DNA from: Hemerocallis citrina
Lineage: Eukaryota > Streptophyta > Magnoliopsida > Asparagales > Asphodelaceae
Direction of reading: 5' to 3'
DNA: 64,000 nucleotides
NCBI GenBank assembly: GCA_017893485.1
Contig: JACEHZ010000207.1
Span: 2,318,001 to 2,382,000, forward strand
Each line of letters opens with the position of its first letter. The first letter of the stretch is position 1. Both the position numbers and the translations under genes were made by a program. Of this stretch, positions 21,686 through 32,159 are shown piece by piece. The notes beneath the pieces were generated by a model. The model worked only from the letters and a program-made list of their open reading frames with translations. It was not told the origin of the DNA and did not search any database.

Positions 21686-21687
<2 letters not shown>
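21439..21687 (+). pseudogene. UTP23: UTP23-like gene, 5' coding fragment
   Basis: From the ATG at 21439 the frame reads MRVNT, a TAG, then KRHRKAVRFYSACFRFREP and LCDDTFVHHLI. It then slips one frame to SPADDALFHLIR and ends in a stop before the TA repeat. This is the N-terminal block of UTP23, the PIN-like small-subunit rRNA-processing factor of the nucleolus, whose N-terminus has KRHRK, VRFY...FGFREP and LCDGTFVHHL. Roughly 60-70 of about 250-300 residues are present. A TAG at codon 6 and a frameshift kill it. Upstream TTCTCTAAAACCCTA sequence looks like the gene's own leader. It lies between two Helitron pieces, so Helitron capture is possible but unproven. Confidence 0.65.

Positions 21688-21756
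<69 letters not shown>
21688..21756. repeat. (TA)n microsatellite
   Basis: About 34 TA repeats that grade into ATTATAATGGGAGAAT, the 5' end of a Helitron; the repeat probably grew from that end. Confidence 0.9.
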
Positions 21757-21762
<6 letters not shown>

Positions 21763-21923
21763 GGGAGAATGTCTTAGTGTCATTTGTAAATCTATCAACG
21801 CGTGTAATGCACGTGCATAACTATTATAAAGGAGGGCTTAGGTTCAAGCCCAGACTACGTATGAATTTTTACTTTAAAAAAACTATATTTATTAAGATGT
21901 GCTTCGCATGTGTAAATTACTAG
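21757..21923 (+). mobile_element. Helitron (plus), 5' end lost in TA repeat
   Basis: TATAATGGGAGAATG at its left matches Helitron 5' ends. The right end has a hairpin (ATGTGCTTCGCAT) and TAAATTACTAG before T at 21924. Internally it has GTGCATAACTATTATAAAGG also found in neighbours. Confidence 0.6.
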
Positions 21924-22127
21924 TATACTATTTTAATGGGAGAGTTTGTCACCAAACAAACTTCATATGTAACTAAATAAACATGTGCATTGTAACCAAA
22001 CAAACACGTGCAATGCATGTGCATAACTAATAAAAATGTGGTCTTAGGTTCGATGAAAGACAAAGTTAGAATTTTTCTAAAAAAATATATTTTTATAAAC
22101 ACGTGCATCACACGTGTACATAACTAG
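21924..22127 (+). mobile_element. 204-bp Helitron (plus), abutting the previous one
   Basis: TATACTATTTTAATGGGAGAG at the left is a Helitron 5' end with the TC altered. The right end is the hairpin ACACGTGCATCACACGTGT followed by ACATAACTAG and T. It lies head to tail with the preceding Helitron without spacer. Confidence 0.65.
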
Positions 22128-22285
22128 TAATTATAATAAGTACAATAAGATTTTGTGTATCACTATAATTAGTAGTGACTAGTACAATACTGGTTAAGGG
22201 TGTTTTCATCTTCTCAAGGGTACGTCGTACGCGGTTTGTGTGCTTACACTAAAAATATATTTGCTTAATTATATATAATTCATTC

Positions 22286-22560
22286 GTTCCAATATGTAAG
22301 TCGTTTAAGATTTTTTTTTTGGTTCCAAAACATAAGTCGTCTATGTTTTCCAATACAATGTCTTAGCACTTATCTGTCAATAATTAATTGTTTTACCAAA
22401 TTACCCACTCTACCTTAGAGAGCTTAATTCATAATAATCAAATAAGAAGACATTTTGTAAATACATTGTAAATAAGTTAATTAATAGGTTCAATTAAGAT
22501 AGATACTTATTTCCTAATACACTAATCTATGTGTTTCTTAAAATGAGTGTGAAAATCTTA
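22286..22560. mobile_element. Possible degraded MITE
   Basis: CATTCGTTCCAATATGTAAG followed by TCGTTTAAGATTTTTT resembles the common plant MITE end (GGAACGGAGGGAGTA on the other strand). The opposite end near 22540 (GTGAAAATCTTAAGTG) is only weakly similar. 22560-22750 holds GGTTC/GAACC-rich sequence without a gene. Confidence 0.3.
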
Positions 22561-22843
22561 AGTGGTATTAGTCGAAGAGGATTTTGACGTACTGTTGACA
22601 GACCTGCAGGGGACCGGGTTCGTTCGGAACAGGAGATTGAGCTAGTCTGGTTCTTAACATAACCGTTAGTTTCAAATAAACCGGACGAACCAGAGTTGAA
22701 CCGAAATAAACCGGACGGTTCAGGGAAGAACCAGGTTCGCATTGAACCATTTTTTTAAAATCATACTTTTTTTCTTAAAAAATAAAAGTTTGGGCCAAGA
22801 ATCGAACCAACTAAATAATCTATTTAAACGTTGACATATAAAG

Positions 22844-24086
22844 TGTAACCCCCGTTCCCGCCAATGCGTATTTTCTGTGTATTTTAAGTATTTCGACTTG
22901 TTATAAATTATTTTCCACTTTCAAATTCTTTTGTTGAAATTTATTGTTGGATGCCCTAATAAAGTCCATTTCTATTCATTAATTGTATTTTTCGCTATTT
23001 TCAAAGGACTATATATTTTAATACAAATCTTATTTCCATTCTGTAAGTTTATTTTTATTTGGTTAATTATCTAACCCAAATCAAATATATTTTTATTATT
23101 GGATCATTTCAATAAACGTGTTAAACCCAAATTTCATTATTATTATTATTCCTTCTTTAATTGTTTATTAATTTGTGAAACCTATAGATCTTAACATATA
23201 TTTTATTATTATTATTGGAGTACGAATTTTAGGTACACTATTTGATTTAATTAATTAATATGTAATACTATTATTCTTCTTATTATATTTTAGCTCAATT
23301 CAGATCCAGTCTCATTTATTTTGTGAACACATACATTCTATTGTATTTAGTAGTATTTGAGTATTAACTTATTGCATACTATTTGATTTATTTGTACTAT
23401 GGTATTATTATTGATTTATTGATTTATTATTTTAATCTAAAACTCATTCTTATTGGATCCTAAAACCATTAACCCGCTAACCCGTACCCGTTAACCCAAA
23501 AACAAATAATTTACTCTATAAATACTATTTATCACTAAACCTAATTAAACCCTAATCTGATTAACCTAATCCCTTCTAATCTCTCAGCCGCCTCTTCTAA
23601 AACCCCCGACTCTGTATCTCTTCCTCTTCCTCTGTATTTTCCCGAAACCCATCTTCGCATACTCCACAGCTATCACCTTGCCTCCTCCAATCTCGCCAGC
23701 CTTCTCCCTATTGCCGCCAACACCCAGAGCGCCTCCCACTTACCCAGCCTCCATCGTCCTCGTCGAACCCACCTGCCGCCCTCCTCCTTCCGTCGTTTTC
23801 TACCTCTCCCATCGTTCTGCTCTCATCCTCGTCGCTCAAGTCCCGTCGCAGCCATCCTCTTATCACCGCTCGAGTTCCCTGACCGCCACCGCTCGACCCA
23901 ACCCTGTTGCCATCACCCTCGCCCCAGTTCTGACCTCGACTCTCCTCCTCCTTTCAGGATCTGACTACACTTCGCCTGCACCCCGTCGTCAACCCCTGCT
24001 ACCCATCACCATCAGCACCGCATGTTGCCTTGACTGCCTCCCTCGACCATCGCAGTCCCGAGCGCCCATCATCCCACCATTAGCTC
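22844..24086 (+). mobile_element. Partial LTR, same family as the solo LTR, interrupted by insertions
   Basis: Starts TGTAACCCCCGTTCCC, the reverse of the solo LTR end at 16205. It has a TATA box at 23517 and a C-rich leader (23580-24070) with no domain. The Tekay-like element cut it at 24086. The sequence resumes at 35003-35033 and again at 59981-60013, each time cut by another insertion. Its 3' end lies beyond the CACTA element, outside the window. Confidence 0.6.
23517..23524 (+). promoter_or_regulatory. TATA box of the plus-oriented LTR
   Basis: CTCTATAAATAC about 60 nt before the C-rich leader; consistent with an LTR promoter on the plus strand. Confidence 0.5.
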
Positions 24087-26925
24087 TGTAACGCCCCGAA
24101 TCCCAAATCACTGAATTCGAGATGTTCTACAGGATCTTTTCACTTTCTTTGAGTACACTTTTACAAGGAAATTAAAACTTTTCATCTTACATCAGAGTTT
24201 ACATCATATTACAATTACATTTACACAGCGGAAGCAAAATATATACAACATTTACATAAATGACTAACAACATGATAAGATCTTTATGCATCCATTCCTC
24301 TTTACATGTAATTCATCCTGCATACAGAACTGTGGGTACGTCAGTTTATTCAACCGACGATAATTATACATGGCCATCCTCTCTATGCCAGAAACAGTAT
24401 AATGAATCTCATTTCTTAACAAATCACAAACTTTGTTCAATAAAAGCATGTAAAACAAACGGGAACTCTTAATGATGTCGTGTCGTGATTGTGCACTTAA
24501 TCCTTAATGCAATTTATTTAATTTACATGACACTAATGCGCACTTGTTCGAATTCTATGCATCCCATACTACATAGGTTCGACGGCAAGCCTCTTAGTCG
24601 TTCTTCATTTTCGTAGGGTTCAATCCCTCGCCATGACTTACTCTACTTCTGTAATTACGGTAAGTATCTTAGATGATTCTATGAGTACAAGCATGTATCC
24701 TGGCCCCTAGAGTAGAATTTCGCGCGATGTCTTGACTCATCAAGCATGCATTCTGCGATAATTCAGCCTCCTCCCTGAACACAATCCTCTTGCAGTCACC
24801 AAAACATCCCACAAGTGTGACTAAAGTCCGATCATTACTGAGTTGTGCCCGCGCCATGTCTTGACTCATCAAGCATGCATTCTGCGGCTCACACACCCGC
24901 ACCGTAAACCCTAGTTCTCATACTCATGTTTTTCTCTCACCTTCATCACCTCTTCACTATGCACTAAATATTAGAATCATGAATATAAATCAAGCTCTAG
25001 AGTTAGCCTCTCCACCAAACCGGACTTATCATTTTATTTCAACACATAACCAACCTTGGTCGTTCAATTCTCATTTCATTTCATTCATTTCACTGCCGGG
25101 GGAGACTTAGCTACTCTCGGTTTCAATTTACAATTCACAACTTCCAATTGAGCACTTCAGCTCATAATTCAATTAGAGTCTCACAGACTTTCTCATCATG
25201 ATCTTAGCCTTTCATATTCATTTAATTCTCACTTTCCATTTATGATCCATAATCCACACAGTTACCAAAAGAGTTCATAGAATTCGATCATAAAGTTCAC
25301 AATTTCTAACAGCAAATAAAATGAAATTCATACATATCAAAGTTCACTCTGTACAGTCGACTTGGAAGCACACCAGTCGACTCATACAGTCAAATACAGG
25401 TTCATCATAATGCTCGGGATAGTCGACTGCTGTACACAACCAGTCGCCTGTCCCGCAACTTTTCATATTCATAGTGTCATCCACATGACAGTCGACTGTT
25501 CATCCATCAGTCGTCTGTTCTGGGATTCTCAACAACACAATTTCAAGAACAGCTCAGTCGACTTGCTACGCGCATTCAGTCGACTGATTAGTCCCATAAT
25601 TCAATTAAGAGATTATCTAATGGCTTTTATATATTCTTGCATCATGATATCAATTTACAATACCCATATATTCATATTTCATAACCACAGAGCCTCTGAT
25701 TGTTCAGGAACAACACAAACATAAAATTTCAAGTTATTAATATACCCTTTCCTTTGAAGAAAAATACTTTAAACATGCATTCATACTGCTTATAACTTTC
25801 TTACGACGATGAAGATATAACTCCCAAGTCATTATACTGGGTTAACACAACAGAACATCTCATTACATGACATTCCAAATAATCTTAATTAAAATTGGAG
25901 CACCAGTCGGCTGAACACAGTGTCAGTCGACTGCTCCGACAGTTCTTAATTTGTTTGATCATCGCTAGTTCTTTTTCATCCATTTATCTTCCTCCATCAT
26001 ATGTGTCATAGGAAAATTACAACTCAGTAATCACACCATTTTGTCTATTTGCATTCAGTTTATCCCCACATCACAGATCAACGGTTTCGTACTAGTCGAC
26101 TGGTGCATGTGACAGTCGACTGTACCGACACTTCCGTTCTCATTATTAACAGCATGTTCAAGCAATTTCTAATACATCCAATTTACTTTTTATAACATGG
26201 TAGCAATCATAATAATCATGGTATAATCCCTACATTAGAAGTCCTGAGAAACACCCACCTTATATGAAGAAATAACGAAATCCCGCAAAAGCTCCTTAAT
26301 ATAGCGCAGCACTTCTTGCTCCTTGTTCCACACCGAATCCTCAGAATGCTACTCGGCCTCCACAGAAAAGCTCCCACACCACTCTCACAAATACCTCTCT
26401 TATAATATGGATCTAGTGTAAAAGAAATAGAGAATAGGAGGGGGTATTTATACACAAATTAGAGTGAGATGGAGGGTTAGGATGCACTAGGGAGTTGGAG
26501 ATCAAGAGCTAGGATTCATTCGGGAGTTGAGAAACTACCCACTCCAAAAAAAACTACCCACATCTCATCTCCACTACTCTCCCATCCGGCCCACACTTGT
26601 GCCTTGTGCACGTGTACATTGAGTGCACGTGTACACACAAACCACCTACAAAAATTGTACACCAAGTACCCGGATAAAGAAAAATGCCACACATTACAAG
26701 TGGTAGGAAATAATAAAAGGTTAGATTTATGGGCTTAAATCCATTTGGGCCAAAACATTTTAAAAAGGAAAATAAACAAATTAACATTGGGCTTTTAAGA
26801 AAATGTTTTATAGAAACAATACACTTAATTCATCATGTTGCGAAATAATAGTCAACATGCTACACAAGCATAACATATATAAAAATAAGTAATCTTTCAC
26901 ATATTTGAAAAATCAGGGTATTACA
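24087..26925 (-). repeat. 3' LTR of the Tekay-like element
   Basis: 2839 bp. It contains a cluster of CAGTCGACTG-type motifs at 25355-26120 and a TATA box at 26445. Small open frames in it are identical in position to those of the other LTR and have no domain. Confidence 0.95.
26445..26452 (-). promoter_or_regulatory. LTR TATA box (3' LTR, Tekay-like)
   Basis: The minus strand reads GTATAAATACC. It divides the LTR into a short U3 (about 475 bp) and a very long transcribed part (about 2.3 kb). Confidence 0.65.
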
Positions 26926-26940
26926 TCACTCCCTCCTTAG
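26926..26940 (-). promoter_or_regulatory. Polypurine tract, Tekay-like element
   Basis: The minus strand reads CTAAGGAGGGAGTGA directly before the 3' LTR start TGTAATACCC. Confidence 0.8.
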
Positions 26941-27033
26941 AATAGTTCCGTCCCCGGAACTACAGCCAAGAGCGAGACAACAGAAAATACAACACAACCA
27001 CACAACAAAAGATACAAGGATATAAAGATACAA

Positions 27034-30000
27034 TCAAGCAAAAAGCTCGGGATAGTCCTTCAACATCCTCTCCTCAGATTCCCAAGTAGCCTCTTCAACC
27101 AGGTGGTTTCTCCAGACTACCTTGACCATTGGTATCGTCTTATTCCTCAAGACTTTCTCCCTATGGTCAACAATCTCGACAGGAGTCTCGATGTAATTCA
27201 GGTCTAACTGCAAACCTTCCGGTTCTTCTGGCAAATGATGACTCGGATCTGAAATATAACCTCTTAGCATAGACACATGGAAGACATTGTGCACCTGAGA
27301 CAACTCTCCCGGTAATTCAAGCCGGTAAGCAGTTTTTCCGATCCTTTTCAATATCTTATACGGGCCTATAAACCTCGGGGCTAACTTCTCGCCTTTGCCA
27401 AATCGAACCACACCTTTACTGGGTGATACCTTCAGGAAGACGAAGTCACCAACCTCAAACTCAAGGTCCCTTCTCCGGTTGTCTGCATAGCTTTTCTGCC
27501 TGCTCTGAGCTTCCACCAACCTCTTCCTGATCAGATCAATCTTCTCAGAAGTTTGCTGTACAAGCTCAGGACCAAACAACTGACGCTCCCCAACTTCATA
27601 CCAACAAACAGGAGTCCTGCACTTCCTGCCATACAAAGCTTCATACGGCGCCATCCCAATGCTAGCCTGAAAACTGTTGTTGTAGGCAAACTCTACCAAA
27701 GGTAAATGCCTTTCCCAACTGCCTCCGAAGTCTAGTATACAACACCGAAGCATATCCTCAAGAATACGGTTGACTCTCTCGGTCTGCCCATCGGTTTGCA
27801 GATGAAAAGCAGTGCTGAAATCTGTCTTGGTACCCAAAGCGGTCTGAAGACTCCTCCAGAAATGCGAAGTAAACCGCGCATCTCGATCAGACACGATAGT
27901 TGACGGAACGCCATGAAGTCTAACAATCTTACCAACATACAACTCAGCCAACTTGTCCATCGAAGCAGTGAGTTTCATCGCCAAAAAGTGAGCGGACTTG
28001 GTCAGCCGATCGACTATAACCCAAATCGCATCATTGCCTTTAGAACTCTTAGGCAAACCCGTAATGAAATCCATACTGATGTTATCCCACTTCCATTCTG
28101 GAATAGGTAACGGCTGTAATAGACCTCCGGGTCTCTGATTTTCGGCTTTGACTTGCTGACAAACCTCACACTTCGCAACAAACTCAGCCACATCCCGCTT
28201 CAAACCCGACCACCAGAAATGCTGTTTGATGTCCTTGTACATCTTAGTACTCCCAGGATGTACCGACAAAAGAGTAGCATGCGCTTCCTGAAGAATACTC
28301 TCTTTCAGGTCTGCCTGATCTGGAACACACAGCCTATCTCCGAACCACAGCACTCCATCCCTGGTTTGAAATCCGGGCAACCTGCCAGCACCAACCTGCT
28401 CCTTCATCTCTAAAATATCAGCATCAACTTCCTGACTTGCAAAGATCTTTGCATTCAGAGTAGGCTGAAGCTTCAACTGAGATAAAGACGCTCCCAATCC
28501 TTACAAGACAACCTCAATACTTGCTCGATCCAACTCCTCAATCAGATGCCTCTGAGTTGTAATCAGACTGGCCAAACTACTCTTGCGACTAAGTGCATCC
28601 GCAACAACATTAGCCTTTCCAGGATGATACTTGATCTCAGGTCGCATATCCTCGAGCACTTCCAACCATCTCCGCTGCCTCAGATTGAGATCCCTCTGCT
28701 GATATATATACTTCAAGCTCTTGTGGTCCGTGTACATGTTCAACATTTCACCATACACATAGTGCCTCCATTGCTTCAAAGCAAAGATAATTGCCGCCAA
28801 CTCCAGATCATGAGTCAGATAATTCTTCTCATGCGGTCGTAGTTGCCTAGACCCATAAGCGATTACTCTTCCTTCTTGCATTAAGTCACAACCAAGCCCT
28901 CGATGTGAAGCATCGCTATAAACATCATACTCAACTCCTGCTCTAGGCAAGGCCAGGATAGGTGCAGTAGTCAGCTTATCTTTCAACTCCTGAAAGCTCA
29001 CCTCACATTGCTCAGTCCACTTGAAGCTCACATTCTTCTTGGTCAGACCAGTAAGCGGTACAGCTATCTGAGCATAACCTTGAATGAATCTTCTGTAATA
29101 TCCAGTCATCCCAAAAAAACTTCTGACTTCCTTCACTGTAGTAGGCCTAGCCCAATCTCTCACTGCCTCTATCTTCTGAGGGTCAGTTGCCACTCCCTCC
29201 TTAGAAAGGATGTGACCAAGGAATGCCACTTCAGATTTCCAGAAATCACACTTGGATAACTTGGCATACAACTTCTGCTCTTCCAGCTTCTGCAAAACTG
29301 CTGCCAGATGCTCAGTGTGCTCCTCCTCAGACTTGGAGTACACGAGGATATCGTCGATAAACACCACGACGAAAGAATCAATAAACGGCCTCAGAACTCT
29401 GTTCATCAAGTCCATGAAGATTGCGGGTGCATTTGTCACTCCGAATGGCATAACTAAGAATTCGTAATGCCCATGTCGAGTTCTAAATGCAGTTTTGTGC
29501 ACATCTTCAGCTTTCACTCGTACTTGGTGATATCCTGATCGAAGATCTATTTTGGAGAAAACAGCTGCTCCTTGTAGACGATCGAACAAGTCATCAATTC
29601 GAGGAATCGGATACTTATTCTGAACAGTGACCTTATTCAGCACCCGGTAATCGATACACATTCTCATCGATCCATCCTTCTTCTTTACCAAAAGCACTGG
29701 TGCTCCTCAAGGTGACGCACTAGGTTGAATAAAGCCTTTTCCCAACAGTTCCTCAATCTGCCGTTTCACTTCATCCTGTTCCACTGGAGCCATCCTATAC
29801 GGTGCCTTAGAAATGGGTGCACTTCCCGGTTGAACAGTGATGCTGAACTCTACATCACGATGCGGAGGTAACCCAGAAAAATCTTCCAAGAACACAGTCG
29901 GATAGTCCCGAACCACAGGAATCCCTTGCAATTCCACAGGAGTCTCTTCCTTGCGAATAGTTGCCACCAGCTTAGAACACTTCTGCTTCCCTTGGAAAGT

Positions 30001-30347
30001 GACTTCAGGTCCACCTGGAGCCTTCACTGTTACGGTCTTGGTCTTACACTCGATGCTTGCACTGTACACCGACATCCAATCAATGCCAATGATAACATCG
30101 ACTCCCAAGATAGTCAGCTCGATCAGATCAATGCCAAAGATTCGATCCCCAATCACAATCTCGCAACCAGCATAATACCGATCAGTGGTTAAAGTTTCCC
30201 CTGATGGAGTAGCTACTGCTAAGATCTTGCCTGGAAAAATCTTCGGTTCCACTCCCAACACTTTAGCAAATCTAAGAGACACAAAAGTATGAGAGGATCC
30301 AGTATCGAACAATACAACAGCTTTCTTTCCATTAAGATAGAGTTCTC
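27034..30347 (-). pseudogene. Tekay-like pol: protease, RT, RNase H, integrase, chromodomain
   Basis: One reading frame across 3.3 kb. Protease has VLFDTGSSHTFVS near 30310. RT has CIDYRVLNK and the catalytic FIDD (near 29350). RNase H shows the D, E, D pattern (VYSDAS, HDLELAA, YTDHK). Integrase has an H2C2 zinc finger (HPGSTK to CEVCQQ), the catalytic D, D and E ([20 protein letters not shown]), the GPY module ([12 protein letters not shown]) and a chromodomain at the end ([16 protein letters not shown]). Two nonsense codons break it: TGA at 29707-29709, where relatives have Trp, and TAA at 28501-28503. No frameshift occurs within pol. The chromodomain places the element among the chromoviruses. 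It copies and integrates element RNA when intact; this copy cannot. Confidence 0.9.
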
Positions 30348-30438
30348 CTGTTACATAATACATACCTTTACATAACAGTTTCACAATATAAAAGGGAAGA
30401 AGAAATGACAAAACCACACTAAACATCAGCCCTCGTAC
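30348..30438 (-). other. Intron-like 91-nt segment between gag and pol
   Basis: On the minus strand it starts GTACGAGGGC and ends TTATGTAACAG. It is T-rich with a pyrimidine tract (TTTCTTCTTCCCTTTT). The gag frame meets a stop inside it (TAG, 30419-30421). Its removal joins a split glycine codon (G at 30439 with GA at 30347-30346) and puts gag and pol in one frame, giving the VISG-ELYL junction expected before the protease. Its length (3n+1) exactly accounts for the frame difference. The alternative is a chance insertion. Confidence 0.5.
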
Positions 30439-31444
30439 CAGAGATGACCTGATCCGCTTCCTCAGCATCAGCTTCCATCAAAGCAAATACTCGCCCTGAC
30501 TGGTACGGCCTCTTCCCAGTCTGCTGTATTGGCACATTGTGATTGCCAGCCCGTGGTTTGAGACATCGAGATTGGTAATGTCCCACTTCACCACAGTTAA
30601 AGCAAGTGACTGCAGAAGGTCTCCCCACATCGTTTCCAGGTCTTCCAGCTACACTGACAGCGTTCGCCCCTGTCGGTTTGAACCTCTGTGCAGATGGTTG
30701 CCCCTTGAAACTCCCCGATTGTGCAGGCCTCTTCCCGGAATGCCAGTTGTTCCTCTGGTGCTGAGCAACATGGAACTGCTCCATATCCGCCTCCGTCGCT
30801 GCCACCCTCTTGACCAGCTTATTGAATCGCCTGATACCAAGGGGTATCATACGAGACCTCAAGCTCGGCCTTAGACCATGCTCGAACTTGCGAGCCTTCT
30901 TCGCCTCATCCATCACCAGTTCTGGAGTATACTTGGAGAGCTGAGTAAACTTAGTCTCATACTCCCTTACTGACATGCTGCCTTACTGAAGTGACAGAAA
31001 CTCCATCGCCTTCTTCTCCTGGACGTCGGAGGGGAAATAATGACTGCGGAATTCTTCCAGAAATTCCTTCCAGCCAAGCAATAAACCTCCCATGGTCCTC
31101 TTCATCGATTGCCACCAGACTGCCGCATCCTTCTCCAACTGCAAAGTCGCCAACTTGACCTTGCTGCCCTCCGGTGTCTCCAATACCTCAAAGATCGTTT
31201 CCACTTGCCGAATCCAGTTGTTAGCTGCATCTGGGTCTGACTTTCCCTCGAACACTGGTGGTTTCATTCTCTTGAACGATTCCACTAGCTTAATCGCCTC
31301 GGGTACTGGATTCACCGGTCCCCTTCCTTGGTTCGCAGCCACTACATTCAGCGTCTGGTAAACCCTAGCGAGCTCGGTCTCCAGATCCAAACCTTCCCCA
31401 TTCCTAGCTCCTCTTCTCGACATATTCTGATGCAAAAGATCCAT
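30419..31444 (-). pseudogene. Tekay-like gag
   Basis: First ATG at 31444 (MDLLHQNMSRRGARN). The Retrotrans_gag region spans about residues 50-200 (KPPVFEGKSDPDAANNWI, AAVWWQSMKR, FLEEFRSHYFP, EYETKFTQLSKY) and a CCHC knuckle, CFNCGEVGHYQSRC, lies near 30560-30600. A single TAA at 30983-30985 interrupts the frame between FLSLQ and GSMSV; relatives usually have Gln there. The frame otherwise continues to a stop at 30419 inside the intron-like segment, so unspliced RNA would give Gag alone. Gag forms the particle and binds the RNA. Confidence 0.85.
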
Positions 31445-31565
31445 CAAATTCGAAGTATAAGACAAGAATTTAAATCAACTTGCATCTCATTGAATTCTAA
31501 AGTTTATACATTCGAATAAAAACATTTTTGACATCAGAATAGAAGATAGTAGAAACTAAGACAAT

Positions 31566-31991
31566 CTAATCCCTACGGGTCCTCTTCGCTGCTCGAAGTT
31601 CATCCTGCAGTTCATCCACTTCATCTTTCAACACATCCGTCAGGTTCTTTCTCTTCTCAAGTTCCCACACTCGGTGACTGAGAACAGAGAAATCCTCCTT
31701 CCGCTGTGCCAGCTGAGCTTCCAAAGCTCCAACTCTATCCTTCAGGGTCTCCACTTGCCTCTGAAGAGAAGCCACAGTGCCACTCAGAGCTGGTCCCTCT
31801 TCTTCATCGGAAGAAGAATCGTCAGATGAATCCGGCGGTGGGGTGATCTCTCGAGATTCGGGCCACTCCTCATCATCAGAATCTGCTTGTCCAGGGTGAT
31901 ACTCGTCCTCGGAATCAGCCTGTCCAGGATGGTACTCTTCCTCAATAATATGTCAGTCATCGCCTCCAGCAGGGTCGAAGTGATCAGCCAT
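31566..31991 (-). pseudogene. Extra acidic coiled-coil ORF upstream of gag
   Basis: From ATG 31991 (MADHFDPAGGDD) the frame continues to the stop at 31566 with one internal TGA at 31953-31955. It would encode about 141 residues. The first 75 are acidic with two copies of EYHPGQADS(D/E)DE and a Ser/Asp run. The last 70 (VASLQRQVETLKDRVGALE to RAAKRTRRD) have a heptad pattern typical of a coiled coil and a basic end. It lies between the PBS and gag in the same orientation, about 120 nt before the gag ATG. I do not recognise a named family. Upstream ORFs of unknown role are known in some plant Ty3/gypsy elements such as Ogre; function here is unknown. Confidence 0.6.
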
Positions 31992-32144
31992 CTTAGAATA
32001 GAGAGGAAGAAGCATAAATCATAGAGCAACACAAATGTAAGTCACTTACATTTAAATCTCTAAACTCAAATACACATTCTAATGTCCACTTCTAGGGTGT
32101 CGTTCCTTATAAATTTGTACAAGTGTGAAAGCGTAGAAAGCGTG

Positions 32145-32156
32145 GCTCTGATACCA
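32145..32156 (-). promoter_or_regulatory. Primer binding site (tRNA-iMet), Tekay-like element
   Basis: The minus strand reads TGGTATCAGAGC, 3 nt from the 5' LTR. Confidence 0.9.
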
Positions 32157-32159
32157 CTC

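Noticed and set aside
22560..22750. GGTTC/GAACC-rich block that might be a tRNA-like or MITE element
   Set aside because: No cloverleaf or paired terminal repeats could be found.
23678..24091. 137-aa Pro/Ser-rich frame
   Set aside because: Lies in the C-rich leader after an LTR TATA box and is cut by the Tekay insertion; not a gene.
25362..25724. 120-aa frame present in both Tekay LTRs
   Set aside because: It is open in both LTR copies only because they are near-identical; no domain, in the transcribed LTR region.
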